A stretch of DNA of 64,000 nucleotides, from the NCBI GenBank assembly GCA_009746045.1, contig RPFO01000213.1:350564-414563 (forward strand), written 5' to 3'. The notes under the pieces were generated by a model that had not been told where the DNA came from, made no database searches, and saw only the letters and a list, made by a program, of their open reading frames with translations. Shown here piece by piece: positions 10,432 to 23,080 of the stretch. The translations under genes and the position numbers were made by a program. The stretch comes from Mesostigma viride. Taxonomy: Eukaryota; Streptophyta; Mesostigmatophyceae; Mesostigmatales; Mesostigmataceae. How positions within the stretch are numbered: the stretch's first letter is position 1; each line of letters starts with the position of its first letter.

Positions 10432-12428
10432 TCGGATTTCTTTGAAAAGAGTTTCTCGAAGTGAGGCGGGGAATAAGGCCGCTCACGGGAGCCGCCTGGA
10501 TGGTCGGCTGAACCGGGCGGGTTTGGCAGATGTAACCGGATTTGGCTAATGGCTGGCGACCTGGAATTGTTAGTAGGGGCAGTGGCCCTATTGTGCTACA
10601 ATCTCGAAACAATCTTATGCTTAAAGTTTGACAGGGCCGGGTTTGTTGAACCGGTTTGTTGAATGATAATTAGAACCTTTCGGAAAGGGTATTTGATTGG
10701 TTGTTGTTTTTGTGGTACGGTAGGTGTCGCTACATTCTCAGGTTGGCGTGTTAAGTTAAGCTCGGTTGCTGATGTCAGCCCCGTGCTAGGGCAGTTTGAC
10801 TACTTTGGCGGCGTAGTGACATTGTTGTGGTCTTTTTTCTTGTAAACGTTGGCTGAGCGCCGACGGCTGAGGCTATGGCGGTACAAGAAGTGCCTCACCA
10901 GCCTTGCGCTCAGCATGGGTGCGGGGCTAAAATTTGTTAACCAAATTTCCGGCATCCATGATCCCTGGCTGCTTAAGGCGGTTGGGATTCATGGCTGCCA
11001 CTGGCCCGGAATTAATGTCCGGGTGATCGGGGTTTAAATGCGAAGCGGGGGCTGATGCATTATTTAATGGCTGGTTTGTTTGAAAGAAACGGCCAGCTGG
11101 CCGGGTTGGGCAAGGGCTAGCTTGCTTGATGGTTCCGTACCTGGGGATGCTTGCGCCTCGGGTTGGGCTGTCGGCAGGCTGGCCTGCCTTTGAGTTGTCT
11201 CGTACCTGGAAATGCTTGCATTCCGGGTTGGGCTTGGCTTGAGGGCCGCCGCGGCTCGGGGGGGTAAAAAATTTAAGTCACCGTTGTGGGACACGGAGCC
11301 TCGGCGCAGGAGGCAAGGGCTGAAAGCCAACTTGATTTCGTAATCAGTGGTATTTCCACTTTTTTGTACGGAAGGAGTGTTTATGTGCTCGGCACTAGGT
11401 TGGTTGCTCTTCAAAAAAGTTGTAAACTGGGCGTCGGCTGGAATCAGCGGCGCCAGTAAGCAGCTTTTGCTTTGACTTTGTGTTCCGCGACAGCACCCCT
11501 TAGCGGACCAGAGAAGAGGTCGGCAACGAGGTCAGCGGGGGCCCCCGAGTGGGGTCAAAAATGCGAGCTGTGTCGATTGACAGTGCATGAATTTTTGTGC
11601 ATTCACAGTCGCTGGGAATTAAATCTGTTTTCTGGCAACGGAGAGCGCCCATCGCGACAGGACAGCTTTTGACGGGAAAGGAAATGGTGCTTCTTTAGCG
11701 GACCGGAGGGCCAGGAAGGGGAGGTTGGGTAATCGCGAGCCATGCCTAAGGAGTTCTTAATAGCGGTTCTGTAACCGCTACCTGTCTGTATGCATCTACT
11801 TATTGTTTTAACAAAGATGCTGGTGACTATGGTGAGCAAACGGGTGTATGAATCGGATTTCTTTGAAAAGAGTTTCTCGAAGTGAGGCGGGGAATAAGGC
11901 CGCTCACGGGAGCCGCCTGGATGGTCGGCTGAACCGGGCGGGTTTGGCAGATGTAACCGGATTTGGCTAATGGCTGGCGACCTGGAATTGTTAGTAGGGG
12001 CAGTGGCCCTATTGTGCTACAATCTCGAAACAATCTTATGCTTAAAGTTTGACAGGGCCGGGTTTGTTGAACCGGTTTGTTGAATGATAATTAGAACCTT
12101 TCGGAAAGGGTATTTGATTGGTTGTTGTTTTTGTGGTACGGTAGGTGTCGCTACATTCTCAGGTTGGCGTGTTAAGTTAAGCTCGGTTGCTGATGTCAGC
12201 CCCGTGCTAGGGCAGTTTGACTACTTTGGCGGCGTAGTGACATTGTTGTGGTCTTTTTTCTTGTCCCACCCACCCACCCTCTTTGGTGGCCTGGTCTGCG
12301 CGGGTAATCGCGAGCCATGCCTAAGGAGTTCTTAATAGCGGTTCTGTAACCGCTACCTGTCTGTATGCATCTACTTATTGTTTTAACAAAGATGCTGGTG
12401 ACTATGGTGAGCAAACGGGTGTATGAAT
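10432..12428 (+). mobile_element. K1: split-direct-repeat (TOC1/PAT-like) element
   Basis: Order: A1 (10432-10843), interior (10844-11726), B1 (11727-11852), A2 (11853-12264), 37-bp C-rich spacer (12265-12301), B2 (12302-12427). A copies are 412 bp and B copies 126 bp, near-identical. Starts TCGGATTTCTTTGAA, like K0 and K2. The interior has no convincing recombinase or RT frame. B1 is preceded by the G-rich ccaggaaggggaggtt, paralleled in K0. No target duplication. Inserted in TE-A. The alternative, a tandem pair of one element with the second copy deleted, is unlikely because three elements share the same layout. Confidence 0.85.
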
Positions 12429-13647
12429 GTCTTTTTCAGCTGTGCATGGTCTAAGTTGTTATAGTCATGCAGTTGCTGTCTCCCTTCTTTCTCTTGGGGC
12501 TGGCTTCTCGCCACCCCGAGAGTCAGCCTGACTTTTGTTTGTATATGCCATGCTTCTGCACGACCACAAGCGCAAACAACCCACGCACACAATCTTGCAG
12601 GTTTGAGTGGCGCGCCCATCACGCACTCTGATTTTCCCGTCGCTGAACACGGGACGCTACATCAAGTCATCAATTCAGCGATGTGCGGTCTGACTGCACC
12701 ATCAACATGCGGTTCTTCTCCGATATGACCAAGCTGCATGCGCTAGCTAGCAACACAGCCACGTACCGGTTCACGTACGGCTTCTCCTGATTCAGTTGAC
12801 AATTCAGACGACAACAACCCCAAGCAACTTTGATACGTATCGTCACGATTTCGGCATAAACGTCAAGTAACTGATCAAGCTAGTCTGGCGCATGGCCAGA
12901 CATCCCAGCAGCGGCCAGGACTACCTGCCTCACAGTACGTCGCCTGGCATCACAATGGATGTCCTCAATCCACCAAATGGACCGGTACGATCAACGGCTA
13001 TTATAGGCTTGCCGGATCCACCCTCTATGAATGTTGAGCGGATATAAGCTGCTCTCAAGGAACGGGTGTAGGGTTGTTCATGAAACTGGTGTAACCCAGG
13101 GCGGATGCCTGAAATCATATAGGCTGAAGCTTAAGGCCTGGCGGGACCAGCTCATGAACGCTTCTATAGCCCTGTGTTCCATCTTAGTTAGGGCTCTAGG
13201 CCCGACCGAGGGATCCCTCGGTAGAATAGGAGGGCCTTACGCCCGCCCGGTTCCTCGGCCCGGTAGATAGTTCTAAAGGGACCAAGGTCTTACTTAGGGC
13301 TGGACACTTGGGCCGGCGACCTAAGGAAACAAATCCTGCCGGGGCAGGTCTATCCGTGGGGAGAGTCCCTATTCGAGCGCGGCCCCCCTCCGATCGCTAG
13401 TGCCCAGGATCGTGCCCCTCGATCGCTGTGGCTAGGATCGTGCGCGCCCGCCGTCCGATCGTGCCCCCGATCGTGCGCGCCCGCCTCGAATCACTATATA
13501 GGGTGGGCTCCAGCGGATACCCGGCTTGATGCGTGACTAAGGGAACTTAGCCTAGGGAGAAGAAGGCAACGAGGCCAAGGTCTGGATAGCGCATGAGCCA
13601 AACTATTTGTACCCTTCGCTTGAAGGGAGTGGGCTCCCTTCCCCGAT
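12429..13647 (+). other. TE-A 3' interior, no gene recognised
   Basis: Short frames only. Around 13390-13500 there are several GATCGTGC/GATCG repeats. No RT or integrase motif found. Confidence 0.4.
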
Positions 13648-13660
13648 AGGGGGGGAGGAG
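13648..13660 (+). other. TE-A polypurine tract
   Basis: GGGGGGGAGGAG directly before the 3' LTR, the plus-strand primer. TE-B has the same tract before its own 3' LTR. Confidence 0.8.
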
Positions 13661-14400
13661 TGTAGCGTGCCGACTAGGGTCGAGCCTAGCCAGCACGAGG
13701 AAGTTTGGCAAAAGAAATATGGTATAAAAAGATACGTGCAAAAAGCGATAGATACCTAAGGTGGTTAACGTTGAAGTCCATACCTTGCGGCACATGCACC
13801 TCTGCATGTGTATACGAGGGTGCCGACAGTCGATATCTAGAGTAATATTGGTGACATTGGGATATATATCGATGGATGTGTGTCCGATGGCATAACGTAA
13901 CGATGGTTACCACGGACATATGGTTAGTAGAGGTCGATCAGCCCTATATGTTCGACCCGTAGTTCGGCACACTACAATGAACTTCAGGCCGTAACTTAGT
14001 GACGGGTGAATTTGGGCCACACAAGTGGATCAGCCAGCTGGACTGCCGAGTGCCGACCTAGTGGCACTGGCAGCTTGGCATAAAGGCGTGCGAGGACGAT
14101 GGACAAGACAGTCGTCCTCCAATCCGCCGACTCATCCACCTAGCTCAGTTAATCTGAGCTACGAATCTATTCCTTTTAATACAATCGTGTTCGACACATA
14201 ACCTTGTACAACTGCAATTGCAAGAATACAAGAAGGTAATTAATATAATGCCTCTGGGCCTACGTTGTGATGACAGCAAGTAGCCCATAGCTTAGTGATT
14301 TCCCTTCCTACTCAGGCAGGCAACAAACCGGGACCATAGTCCCGCGTAGATAGAAACGATCTTTCCCAACGTGCCTGGCCGATGGGTTTGGCACGTTACA
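13661..14400 (+). repeat. TE-A 3' LTR
   Basis: 740-bp partner of 4360-5079. Longer because of small insertions (for example a 10-bp tgaatttggg near 14007). Confidence 0.92.
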
Positions 14401-14405
14401 CAAGC

Positions 14406-14870
14406 TCCAGGAGCTGGAAGACACGCGCCGCGAGGCCGCTGACCGCGACCGTCGCCGCTGCCAGATCATCCTCAGGCGCTTCGAAATGCAGCCGGAGGAG
14501 ACCCCAGACTAGCTCTCTTCTCGACGAGCTGAAGAAACAACTCCTGGCGTGCATGGAGCTGCCAGGTGCGGCACTGCAGGTCGCCTACCGCCTGCCCCAT
14601 CCACGGGCCAAGGCTGGGCCCCCTCCAGTGGTCCTCACCTTCAGCGACATCACAGCCCGTCGGAGTTCGGTTCCTCTCTTGCCGCAAGAAGCTGGTGGAC
14701 ACCTCCTGGTTGCTTGACGACGACCTGACGCCAGCCCAGCAGCAGCAACGCCGCGATCAGAGGCCCGACTACATCGATCCGCCACAAGACCAACCCCGAG
14801 AAGCCCCAAGTGTACTGGCGGGGCGGGGACCTTGATGTCAACAAGAAACTACATGGAAGCCCCCCCGGGC
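14406..14870 (+). pseudogene. LINE ORF1 protein, second part
   Basis: Continues the frame of 4140-4359 after TE-A and runs to a TAG near 14511. The C-terminal RNA-binding half follows in other frames (14512-14830): RLPHPRAKAGPPPVVLTFSD, then RKKL..TSWLLDDDLTPAQQQ, then VYWRGGDLDV. The same block order occurs in the minus-strand ORF1 copies at 17503-17735 and 42446-42793. Stops and frameshifts show it is dead. Confidence 0.65.
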
Positions 14871-16064
14871 TTCCCCGGGATAGAGCACTCCAGCTAGTTG
14901 GCGAGCTGGGGGCAATCGATGATGGGATATAGCTAGCTTAGGCATTACAGCACTTGAAACGATATTAGCGCACAGCGTTATAGTACCTTCAATTAGCTCT
15001 GGCAGGAGGGGGGACATTCCCCCCTAAAATCGTACATGAGCGTACTCCAGAGTTTGGCCTACGGCTGCGCCGCCCGGCGCCAGCCAAAGTGAAAAATGGC
15101 TGAGTGCGCTCTGTCAGCCAAAAGGCTGCGCCGGATCGACTTGGGAGTGTGCTACGTGCTACGTGGCTTGTACGACACGTGGCACTTTTAATTGTAGAAT
15201 CTCTTAGTAGAAGCTCTTAGTAAGCGATAGTATTAGCATATTCTCCAAGTAGAAGAATATTAATGATTTTGTACTGCAGTGCTCCGGCTTCAGGCTGGTT
15301 GTTGGTGCAACGGTGGTCTGCAACTCAAGAATGACGTCAAGCCGGCGGAAATTCGATGCCTATTGCATGCCTGACGCCAGGTCCAGTGTCAGAATCAACA
15401 ACAACAACCTGACGCCTGCCTGAAAGTTGATACGTCTTCCTAGAATCAACCAATACTTGGTAAGTTCTCAGCGTAAGTTGTAAGTACAGCAGGGCCAAAG
15501 CGGACTCCTGCACTTAAAATCAAACGCCTGACCGAGCTAGCGGGATCACCAGAGCACACTCCTTTCCTAAAACCAGGCGCCGGACCGGCGGTAGAGGAGT
15601 TAGCTCCACAAAGTTTTTCTTCGCGCCGCCCTAAGAATTTCGACTGGAGTACACTCCGTCGCAAAAATTCTGCCGCCGGACACATTTTTTCCCGTTTTTG
15701 GAGTCCGCTCCACGTCCGGAGGTGCCGCGCCGGACACACGAGTGAGTGTGCTGTTTTGGCTGGATGTCCCCGGCCCTCCTGCTGAGTCTGACACCTTGTG
15801 GTCATCAGCTTGCGCCTTAATTAGCCGACGTCTTGAGCCCACCTCACATTTGTAGCATATAAGCTGTGCGTCAGCCTACCAGCTACCTATGGTATTGCAC
15901 CGGTTGTATTGCACCCATAGTGTTGCGCCCCGGCATGATGCACCATGCCGTGGAGAGAGCGCTCTGTGGCCTGCCCACTTGCGGCAGTGAGAGAAGCTAG
16001 GGCGCCCTCCCTCCTTCTCGCTGTGTATATAGGGTTGAAGGTTCCTTTACTCTGTATTGGCACC
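14871..16064 (+). other. LINE-derived non-coding region with repeated palindromes
   Basis: Contains three near-palindromes of form GGAGTnnnCTCC at about 15596, 15645 and 15701, spaced about 50 bp, between C+G-rich stretches. 15870-16064 reads as the 3' UTR of a LINE whose terminal hairpin and tail follow. No gene found. Confidence 0.4.
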
Positions 16065-16098
16065 CACGTGACGCAGTCACGTGCTTATTAATTAATTA
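16065..16098 (+). repeat. LINE 3' terminus: palindrome plus (TTAA)n tail
   Basis: CACGTGACGCAGTCACGTG (8-bp stem, 3-base loop) followed by a short TTAA tail. The same pair ends LINE A (16973-17012) and LINE F (39899-39942, minus). Confidence 0.7.
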
Positions 16099-16144
16099 AT
16101 GCATGCATAACAGAAAAGATGCCATGGAATATGCCACAGAATGC

Positions 16145-16700
16145 CCACCCACGCTCCGCCTCTTAAACGATGCCGAGGTCAACTACCCTCCTTCCGGCCG
16201 CTTCAATCAAGCTGCTCGGCAGTTGGCTTCCCGACTGCGAGGACCACATGACGACACGGATTGGCATGGCGTGGGCGCACCTGACCATGACCACCGCCGC
16301 TGGTGGAGCAACCCCGCCCTACCCCGGATCGTCAAGCGTGACCTCTTCAAGGTCGTCATTCTGACGATCCTGACCTACGGCGCCGAGACCTGGACACTGA
16401 CACAGGAGATGGAGCAACGACTCGACGGCGCCGTCACCAAGATGCTGCGCAAGGACCCCTTTGGTTTGCACATTAGTAATGAGGATTTGTACGCTGATTT
16501 GCCCTATGTTTCCCACATTATTAGGCACAGGCGCCTGGGCCTAGCCGGGCACCTGGCCCGCACAGATCAGGTAGATAGATACATCAGATAGACTAGCTGG
16601 CACCAAGCCCGCCCAGCCTGGGCGATATGTCATCACCTGCATGGCGTGCCCCCGGCCGCGCGCGGCAGGGCCGCCACCCGTGGACTTTCGTGATAGACTC
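16145..16700 (+). pseudogene. LINE reverse transcriptase, C-terminal fragment
   Basis: Lacks the catalytic palm. It starts at the equivalent of PPLPRLLDGTEV in LINE D, continues with KLLGSWLPD..DHMTTRIGMAWA in a second frame, then VVILTILTYGAETWTLT and RRLGLAGHLARTDQV in the frame of 16103-16591. A further shift gives PGRYVITCMACPRP. Order and motifs match the thumb/C-terminal segment of LINE D. At least three frameshifts. Confidence 0.7.
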
Positions 16701-17010
16701 GGCATGGACATGTGCCACACTAGACGTGACGGGCTCACACCCGGGCAGCCTGAGTCCTGGTTTGTCTGTAATATGGAGGTAGATGGTGCGCAAGGATAGA
16801 TGGCAAGTAGTGATGAAGGAGACCACCCCCAAGCCTGTGGGGGCTCTGCGTGTGACCAAGTATGGCATTCATAGCGATTCGGGCCGCGGTGCCCACACCC
16901 CTGTAACTAGGACCTAGATAGCTTTCACCATCCATTCCATCCCATGTTCCCCTCCCACTGAGGACTTATGCTCACGTGACGCAGTCACGTGTCTCTTAAT
17001 TAATTAATTA
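16145..17010 (+). mobile_element. LINE A, 5'-truncated non-LTR retrotransposon
   Basis: Carries the C-terminal part of a LINE RT, a 3' UTR, the CACGTGAC palindrome at 16973-16991 and a (TTAA)n tail. A likely target duplication flanks it: ATGCCACAGAATG at 16132-16144, and ATGCTACAGAAT at 17011-17022 continuing at 39191 beyond LINE H. One mismatch. The 3' UTR (16592-16950) is the inverted twin of 42805-43164 (LINE F) and shows the empty site for LINEs D and E. Confidence 0.75.
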
Positions 17011-17050
17011 ATGCTACAGAATTAAAAAATTAAATTAAATTATAACATGC

Positions 17051-17062
17051 CTCCGTGGGGAG
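17051..17062 (-). ncRNA. LINE H 3'-terminal stem-loop
   Basis: On the minus strand CTCC-CCAC-GGAG. Same stem as in the copies at 17112-17123, 40016-40027 and 42027-42038, with a different loop. It lies next to the tail, where a LINE RT would recognise its RNA. Confidence 0.55.
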
Positions 17063-17111
17063 ATTAATTAATTAATTAATTAATTAATTAATTAATTAAT
17101 TATCAACATCG

Positions 17112-17123
17112 CTCCGTTGGGAG
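17112..17123 (-). ncRNA. LINE C/G 3'-terminal stem-loop
   Basis: Minus-strand CTCC-CAAC-GGAG just before a long (TTAA)n tail at 17063-17101. Confidence 0.55.
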
Positions 17124-17502
17124 TCAATGTAGCACAAATCCCTGAGAAGGGGCATATGGCTTTTAATACATCCTATAGGCTACTTCATGCAAGGGTGGGA
17201 ATGTAAGCTACCTCTGCTCTAGGTGCACCAGGGCACCCGCACCACCATGCTGTCTCAGGTTCAACCCGCCTAGGGGGGGGATCCTGGCACGGGGGAGGAA
17301 GATCATCATGGCTATACAAGGGCTAGGGCATGGCTTCTCGGCAGAGAGCATCTCTCTGCATCAGCATAGCATGGCTAAATTCTTAATGCAACATCCATGG
17401 GGGTCCCATTATAGACAAAGCATGGCTAAATGTTGAAGGCATCATCCATGGGGGCCATTATGGGCGCACATGCGCGGGGGCCACATGCTAGGCTAAGCCT
17501 TA

Positions 17503-17735
17503 CTAATCTACACTACTGGTATATATATTCCTATAGTCTGAGGTGGCAGGAGGGGGCTGCCAGGGCTTGTGGTCAACGTGGATGACCGCCCCCCTCCAGT
17601 ATACCGGCTTCCCCCTTGCGCTCTGCCGGAGCTGAAGGTAGGTCGGCCATAGCTCGCGTCGCCGCTGTTGCTGGGCCAGGGTCAAGTCGTCGTCCAGCGT
17701 GAAGCGAGTCTCCGAGAGCTTCTTGCGGCATTTAA
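17503..17735 (-). pseudogene. LINE C/G ORF1, C-terminal part
   Basis: Continues the frame of 37675-38841 exactly across the piggyBac-like insertion (one TTAA retained). Holds the RNA-binding C-terminal block: RKKL..TRFTLDDDLTLAQQQ, ELWPTYLQLRQ and PVYWRGAVIHV, as in LINE E. Ends at a stop near 17503, followed by about 400 bp of 3' UTR. The companion piece upstream has frameshifts. Confidence 0.75.
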
Positions 17736-17759
17736 CCCTTAAATGGTACTGACTGATAT

Positions 17760-17820
17760 TTATAGCGGGCAGTACCAACTGCCCGCTACAAATAGCGGAC
17801 AGTTGGTTGGGAGCATAACG
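17760..17820. repeat. Inverted repeat near left end of piggyBac-like element
   Basis: AGCGGGCAGT-ACCA-ACTGCCCGCT is a perfect 10-bp stem, followed by a further AGCGGACAGTTGG. A related palindrome AACTGTCCGCTAT..ATAGCGGGCAGTT lies at 37266-37294 in the right part of the same element. Confidence 0.6.
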
Positions 17821-18762
17821 CCAATGCCAGTAGGTATTTCCATGATATTTTTAGCCAGGCGTCTTCAGCTAGATGTGTACTACGTCCCGTACCTAAACAT
17901 CACTACATTCTGACAAGTACACAGGGCCGGACTAATTATTGACCAAAGTACAAGGGGTACCCTTTTAAATGGGACGAAAACGTGAATGTAAAATATTGAC
18001 ATCCGTGCAGATTTGCCGCCATGGCGGTGCAGAAAACTGACTGGCGCAGGAGCGTCGATGCATGGATTCGTTCCAAAATTTGTAGGCACACTTTATACAT
18101 CATAAGGATGCTATAGACCTAGTTGCGCAACCTCTTACGAGGCGCGCAATCATCTCGGGCTGGTTTTTATTGCGTCAACACGCGTTCACTACCACGGGGA
18201 TGCCGATGAAGCTAGCACTTGGTATTTGCCGTTTTATCATTGAATATTTCGCAACGATTAACTTTCTTATGATGTATATCGCATATTTCATCAGCGCTGT
18301 GGGCCAGGGAAGCCTCGGGGCATCGTTTCTGTAATGAGCTTGCTACCTGTCAGACAGCCTTTTTTGCGGTAGTTGGACCTGGCGCAGTTTGCAGTCCCTG
18401 CCGCTGCCGTGAAGGACTTGTGGTTTTATCGTTCGGTAAGTAATCCCGGACTTATTAGTAAGGTTTCGTGGTGTTAAAGCTCCCTCCTTACTACTTTTAT
18501 GTAATGGTTTGTCGTGGTGGCTGTGTACAACCATTTCGCCCAGTTTATCATCCGTGTGCTCATGGTTAGCTGCGTCTTCATCCTATATACTAGAGTAACG
18601 ATCGATGTAATGCTTAAATATTTTGTGCATGGTATTGTGATGGGTTTTCTTGCCTACATTCTTTGGAAAGATGGTAACTTGGCCAGGTTTTGGTTAGCTT
18701 TTTGGTTTTGTTAGTAGAGGACACCCCATAGCCAGTCAGTAGCAGCTAGTATGATAAAGCCC
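17821..18762. other. Interior of piggyBac-like element, no gene recognised
   Basis: Short frames only. One hydrophobic 66-codon frame (18514-18714, +) has no recognisable domain. Confidence 0.4.
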
Positions 18763-18767
18763 AGCAT

Positions 18768-19439
18768 TGTTACGTCCCGGCCCTTTTGGACGGACGTAAC
18801 AATGGAATAAATTATGTAGTTTGACTTGTTGTCATGATCCGTAGGACTTTGGGACTCATTTCGGGACTTAATTTGGGAATTGTCCCTTGGTCAGGACTTT
18901 TGTATGGAACTATGACAGTTTGGGTGATTCGGACCAGTTATTTTGGGCCTAGGTTGTTGTATGCGTGTATCTTCTAGGGGCCGGTGCAGTCGCGCCGCGC
19001 TGCGTACTTTATAGCTAGTTGAGATATTGTACTCATGCGTGGATTCTGTAGGCGAGGGTCGATGTCGACCCGAGGATCTTGTGTGGACTGCATGCTTTGG
19101 AAGGTCGGCGCCATGTCGGCGCCCCTTGCCAGCGTAGTGGCAGACCTAGGTGAAATTGGTCCGAGGACGAGAGTCTCGTCCTCTTGGTTTGATGAATGAT
19201 AAGTGCGAATACGCCTACACATTAAACCTGGGGCAACTATCCATTTGTAATTGGTATTGCTAGCCATTATAAGTGTGTATGAAGTAGCTTGGCATCAAGT
19301 CGCGGTGCCAGATATCTCACGACCCCAGTCGTGAAGCGCAATCTGCATTAGGCCACCTTGAATCTTCCTAATTCCGGCATGGTAGATCTTTCGCTACGTT
19401 CCTAGCTCAGGCTAGGGGTGTCTGGGCTGGGACGTAACA
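18768..19439 (+). repeat. TE-B 5' LTR
   Basis: Starts TGTTACGTCCC and ends GGGACGTAACA, a perfect 11-bp terminal inverted repeat with canonical TG...CA ends. Confidence 0.95.
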
Positions 19440-19440
19440 C

Positions 19441-19453
19441 TGGTTATCGGAGG
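19441..19453 (+). other. TE-B primer binding site (variant iMet)
   Basis: TGGTTATCGGAGG, one base after the LTR. Equals the TE-A site plus one inserted T. Confidence 0.65.
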
Positions 19454-20467
19454 AAATGTGCTGGAGAGGTCAGCTAACTCTCGCGGAGAGGGTTAGGGAA
19501 GCCAATTAGGAAACCAAGGCGGTGCTTGGCGTAGATAGAGGTTCCGGAATTCAACGATTGCTGACAGGTCGGCGGCCAGCCCGCAAAGGGATTCAACGAC
19601 GACCTAGGCAGCAAGCGGCCAGTCCGGGATACTCGGCGGGGCTAGCCTTAGCCCTGTGGTGAGGTGCTATCGACAATAGCTGCCAAATGTTACCCCTGTT
19701 TTCAACGACACTTGGTGGCGGCCAGGGCTCTGCCTTCAACGACATCAGGTGGCGGCCAGCTCAGGGGTCATCAACGATATTGACGATGGTACGTCCCCTA
19801 GTTTAGATTTATCCTTCTAGACGCTTGCCTTCTCTCCGGGTCCGCACGCGTAGGGGGTTCTTGTTATACGTTGTGCCTCTACAGGTTGTGAATGTCGTTG
19901 GTGCGAATGGAAGTTGCGGATGACGACCATTCATTGTTTGACCTGTCGTGGGGGTGGATACCGTCTGGCTGTTGCCGACTGTGTTGACGGTGTCTACCTC
20001 CGTGTGCTTATTGTATAGCCCTCTGCCGCGGAAGGCTGGGGCGTGTGCTGTGCTAGACTCCGTGCCCTTCCTCGTTTGTTTAAGGTCACTGCATTTAGAG
20101 GTAGCCTGGGATTCCCCTTTCTTTCCGTCTTGCAAGCTTCTGCTAGCCTATAATGCATTACGTCCCTACAGGGCATGTGAGGAATACATTAGTTAAGGAT
20201 AAGGGCTCTATTGCCAGGTGGAAGGGATTTGATAATCTAGGAGATGCAGATAAGTCTAGTAAGGAACACATGCCATTGCCTGAGGGTATGCACACCACTT
20301 GTGAATGCTATAAGCCACCCACGCACAGCAAGGGAGACAGCAGTCAGGAGGAGGGGGACAGCAGTTACAGTTACCTTCTCCCAGCTGACCATTGGCTCTA
20401 GCAGACAATAGAGGGGATTATTACTAGGGAATAGTACTAGGTCCTACATATATAAGATCTATAGCAC
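19454..20467 (+). other. TE-B leader with TCAACGA repeats
   Basis: TCAACGA recurs about five times between 19549 and 19790, often with GGTGGCGGCCAG nearby. Untranslated leader, possibly packaging-related. No gene. Confidence 0.45.
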
Positions 20468-22073
<1,606 letters not shown>

Positions 22074-22074
22074 A

Positions 22075-22431
22075 CCGTAGTGGGCAGAATCTATTTACGA
22101 ATAATTATATTTCCGAGGGTTTTTGGTCCCGGATTTCCTGTTTCCGAGGGTTTTCCATCCCGGTTTTGCACATTTCCGTGGCCTGGGCCCCGTTTGTGCC
22201 AAACGCTAGTACTAGTCCATTGGCTTTGAGAAATGTGAGTTGATAAAGGCTCGAGGCCATGTGATGCGCGGCAAAACGCTGCGCGGCGCGGCGCGACGCT
22301 GGAAACGCCAGCGCGGCGCCCAAAGCGTACCCCGGGTTTCATGATTTCCGGGCCAAAATGAACCCGGATTTCAAGCATTTTCGGGGGGGTATTTGTAAAC
22401 ATTATTCGTAAATAGATTCTAGCCACTACGG
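22075..22431. mobile_element. TA-flanked MITE (Tc1/mariner-like) inside gag
   Basis: 357 bp. Terminal inverted repeats of 31 bp with two mismatches start CCGTAGTGG and contain AGAATCTATTTACGAATAAT. Flanked by TA (22073-22074; 22432-22433). Gag reads across without it. No coding capacity. Confidence 0.9.
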
Positions 22432-22993
22432 TACAAGATCAGATTCATTGAGGCACTCAGCCCCGAGCTGCAGGACGAGGTACTAAAGCAGTACGCTGAG
22501 GTTCCTTGAAAGGAGTGGGACATCTTGAATATCCAGAGGTATCTTCTGCAGGTGGCCGACGTCGTGGCTCGCGGGCGCGCACCATCGGTGCGTCGTTTCT
22601 TCCGATCAGGTCCCCCGCACGACGGCGAGGGGAACGAGGACTCCCCCGATGACCTGGAGGACGGGAACGCTGACCATGGCCTCAACGCCATCGACGCGAG
22701 TAAAGCCCGTTGCTTCATGTGCCTTGAGGTGGGTCACCTCAGGCGCGACTGCCCCAAACTCCGTAGCAGGCACGCTGGACGTGGCACGGGGGAGACCGAG
22801 CCCAGGTTTTCAGGCCCGGCGTTCGGCAGTCGCCCGGACTCCTCTGGCCCAAGGGAAAAGCCCCGCAACGTGGATGAGCGGGCGCCAGCAGGCCCGGCAG
22901 TTCACGACTCAGCACCAGCAGCCGCGGCCGCCAGCGATGAGTTCTACCAAGGGCGTGCTGCGCGCGGTCAATGAGATCGAGGCTCACGACTAG
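22432..22993 (+). pseudogene. gag: TE-B gag, C-terminal part
   Basis: Continues Gag after the MITE (RFIEALSPELQDEVL matches TE-A RLMEAIHPDLRLEA). A TGA near 22507 stands where TE-A has the Trp of TPW, so one base change gives a nonsense codon. Downstream the frame stays open through a CCHC zinc knuckle CFMCLEVGHLRRDC (about 22714) and a Pro/Ala-rich tail to a stop near 22991. Nonsense plus MITE make Gag dead. Confidence 0.82.
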
Positions 22994-23080
22994 CCTCCGG
23001 ACGGCGTGCGACCTTTGAGTCACCAGCAGTGGCCGGTTACGAGTTTGCCGCTGGGAAGTATACTATAATATATATTACTA

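Larger units (their letters stand above)
4360..14400 (+). mobile_element. TE-A: gypsy-type LTR retrotransposon, pol-less, with nested elements
   Basis: Flanked by LTRs at 4360-5079 and 13661-14400 and by an exact 5-bp target-site duplication CAAGC (4355-4359; 14401-14405). A primer site follows the 5' LTR after one base and a G-rich polypurine tract precedes the 3' LTR. The interior has a broken gag (8048-9080) homologous to that of TE-B. No protease, RT or integrase could be found, so it moved in trans or has lost pol. Three other elements sit inside: K0 (5144-6940), a Harbinger-like MITE (9102-9775) and K1 (10432-12428). It interrupts a LINE ORF1. Confidence 0.9.

Noticed and set aside
10432..12428. 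K1 as a tandem pair of one DNA transposon with an internally deleted second copy
   Set aside because: Two other elements (K0, K2) with different interiors show the same A1-interior-B1A2-B2 order, which fits split direct repeats better.
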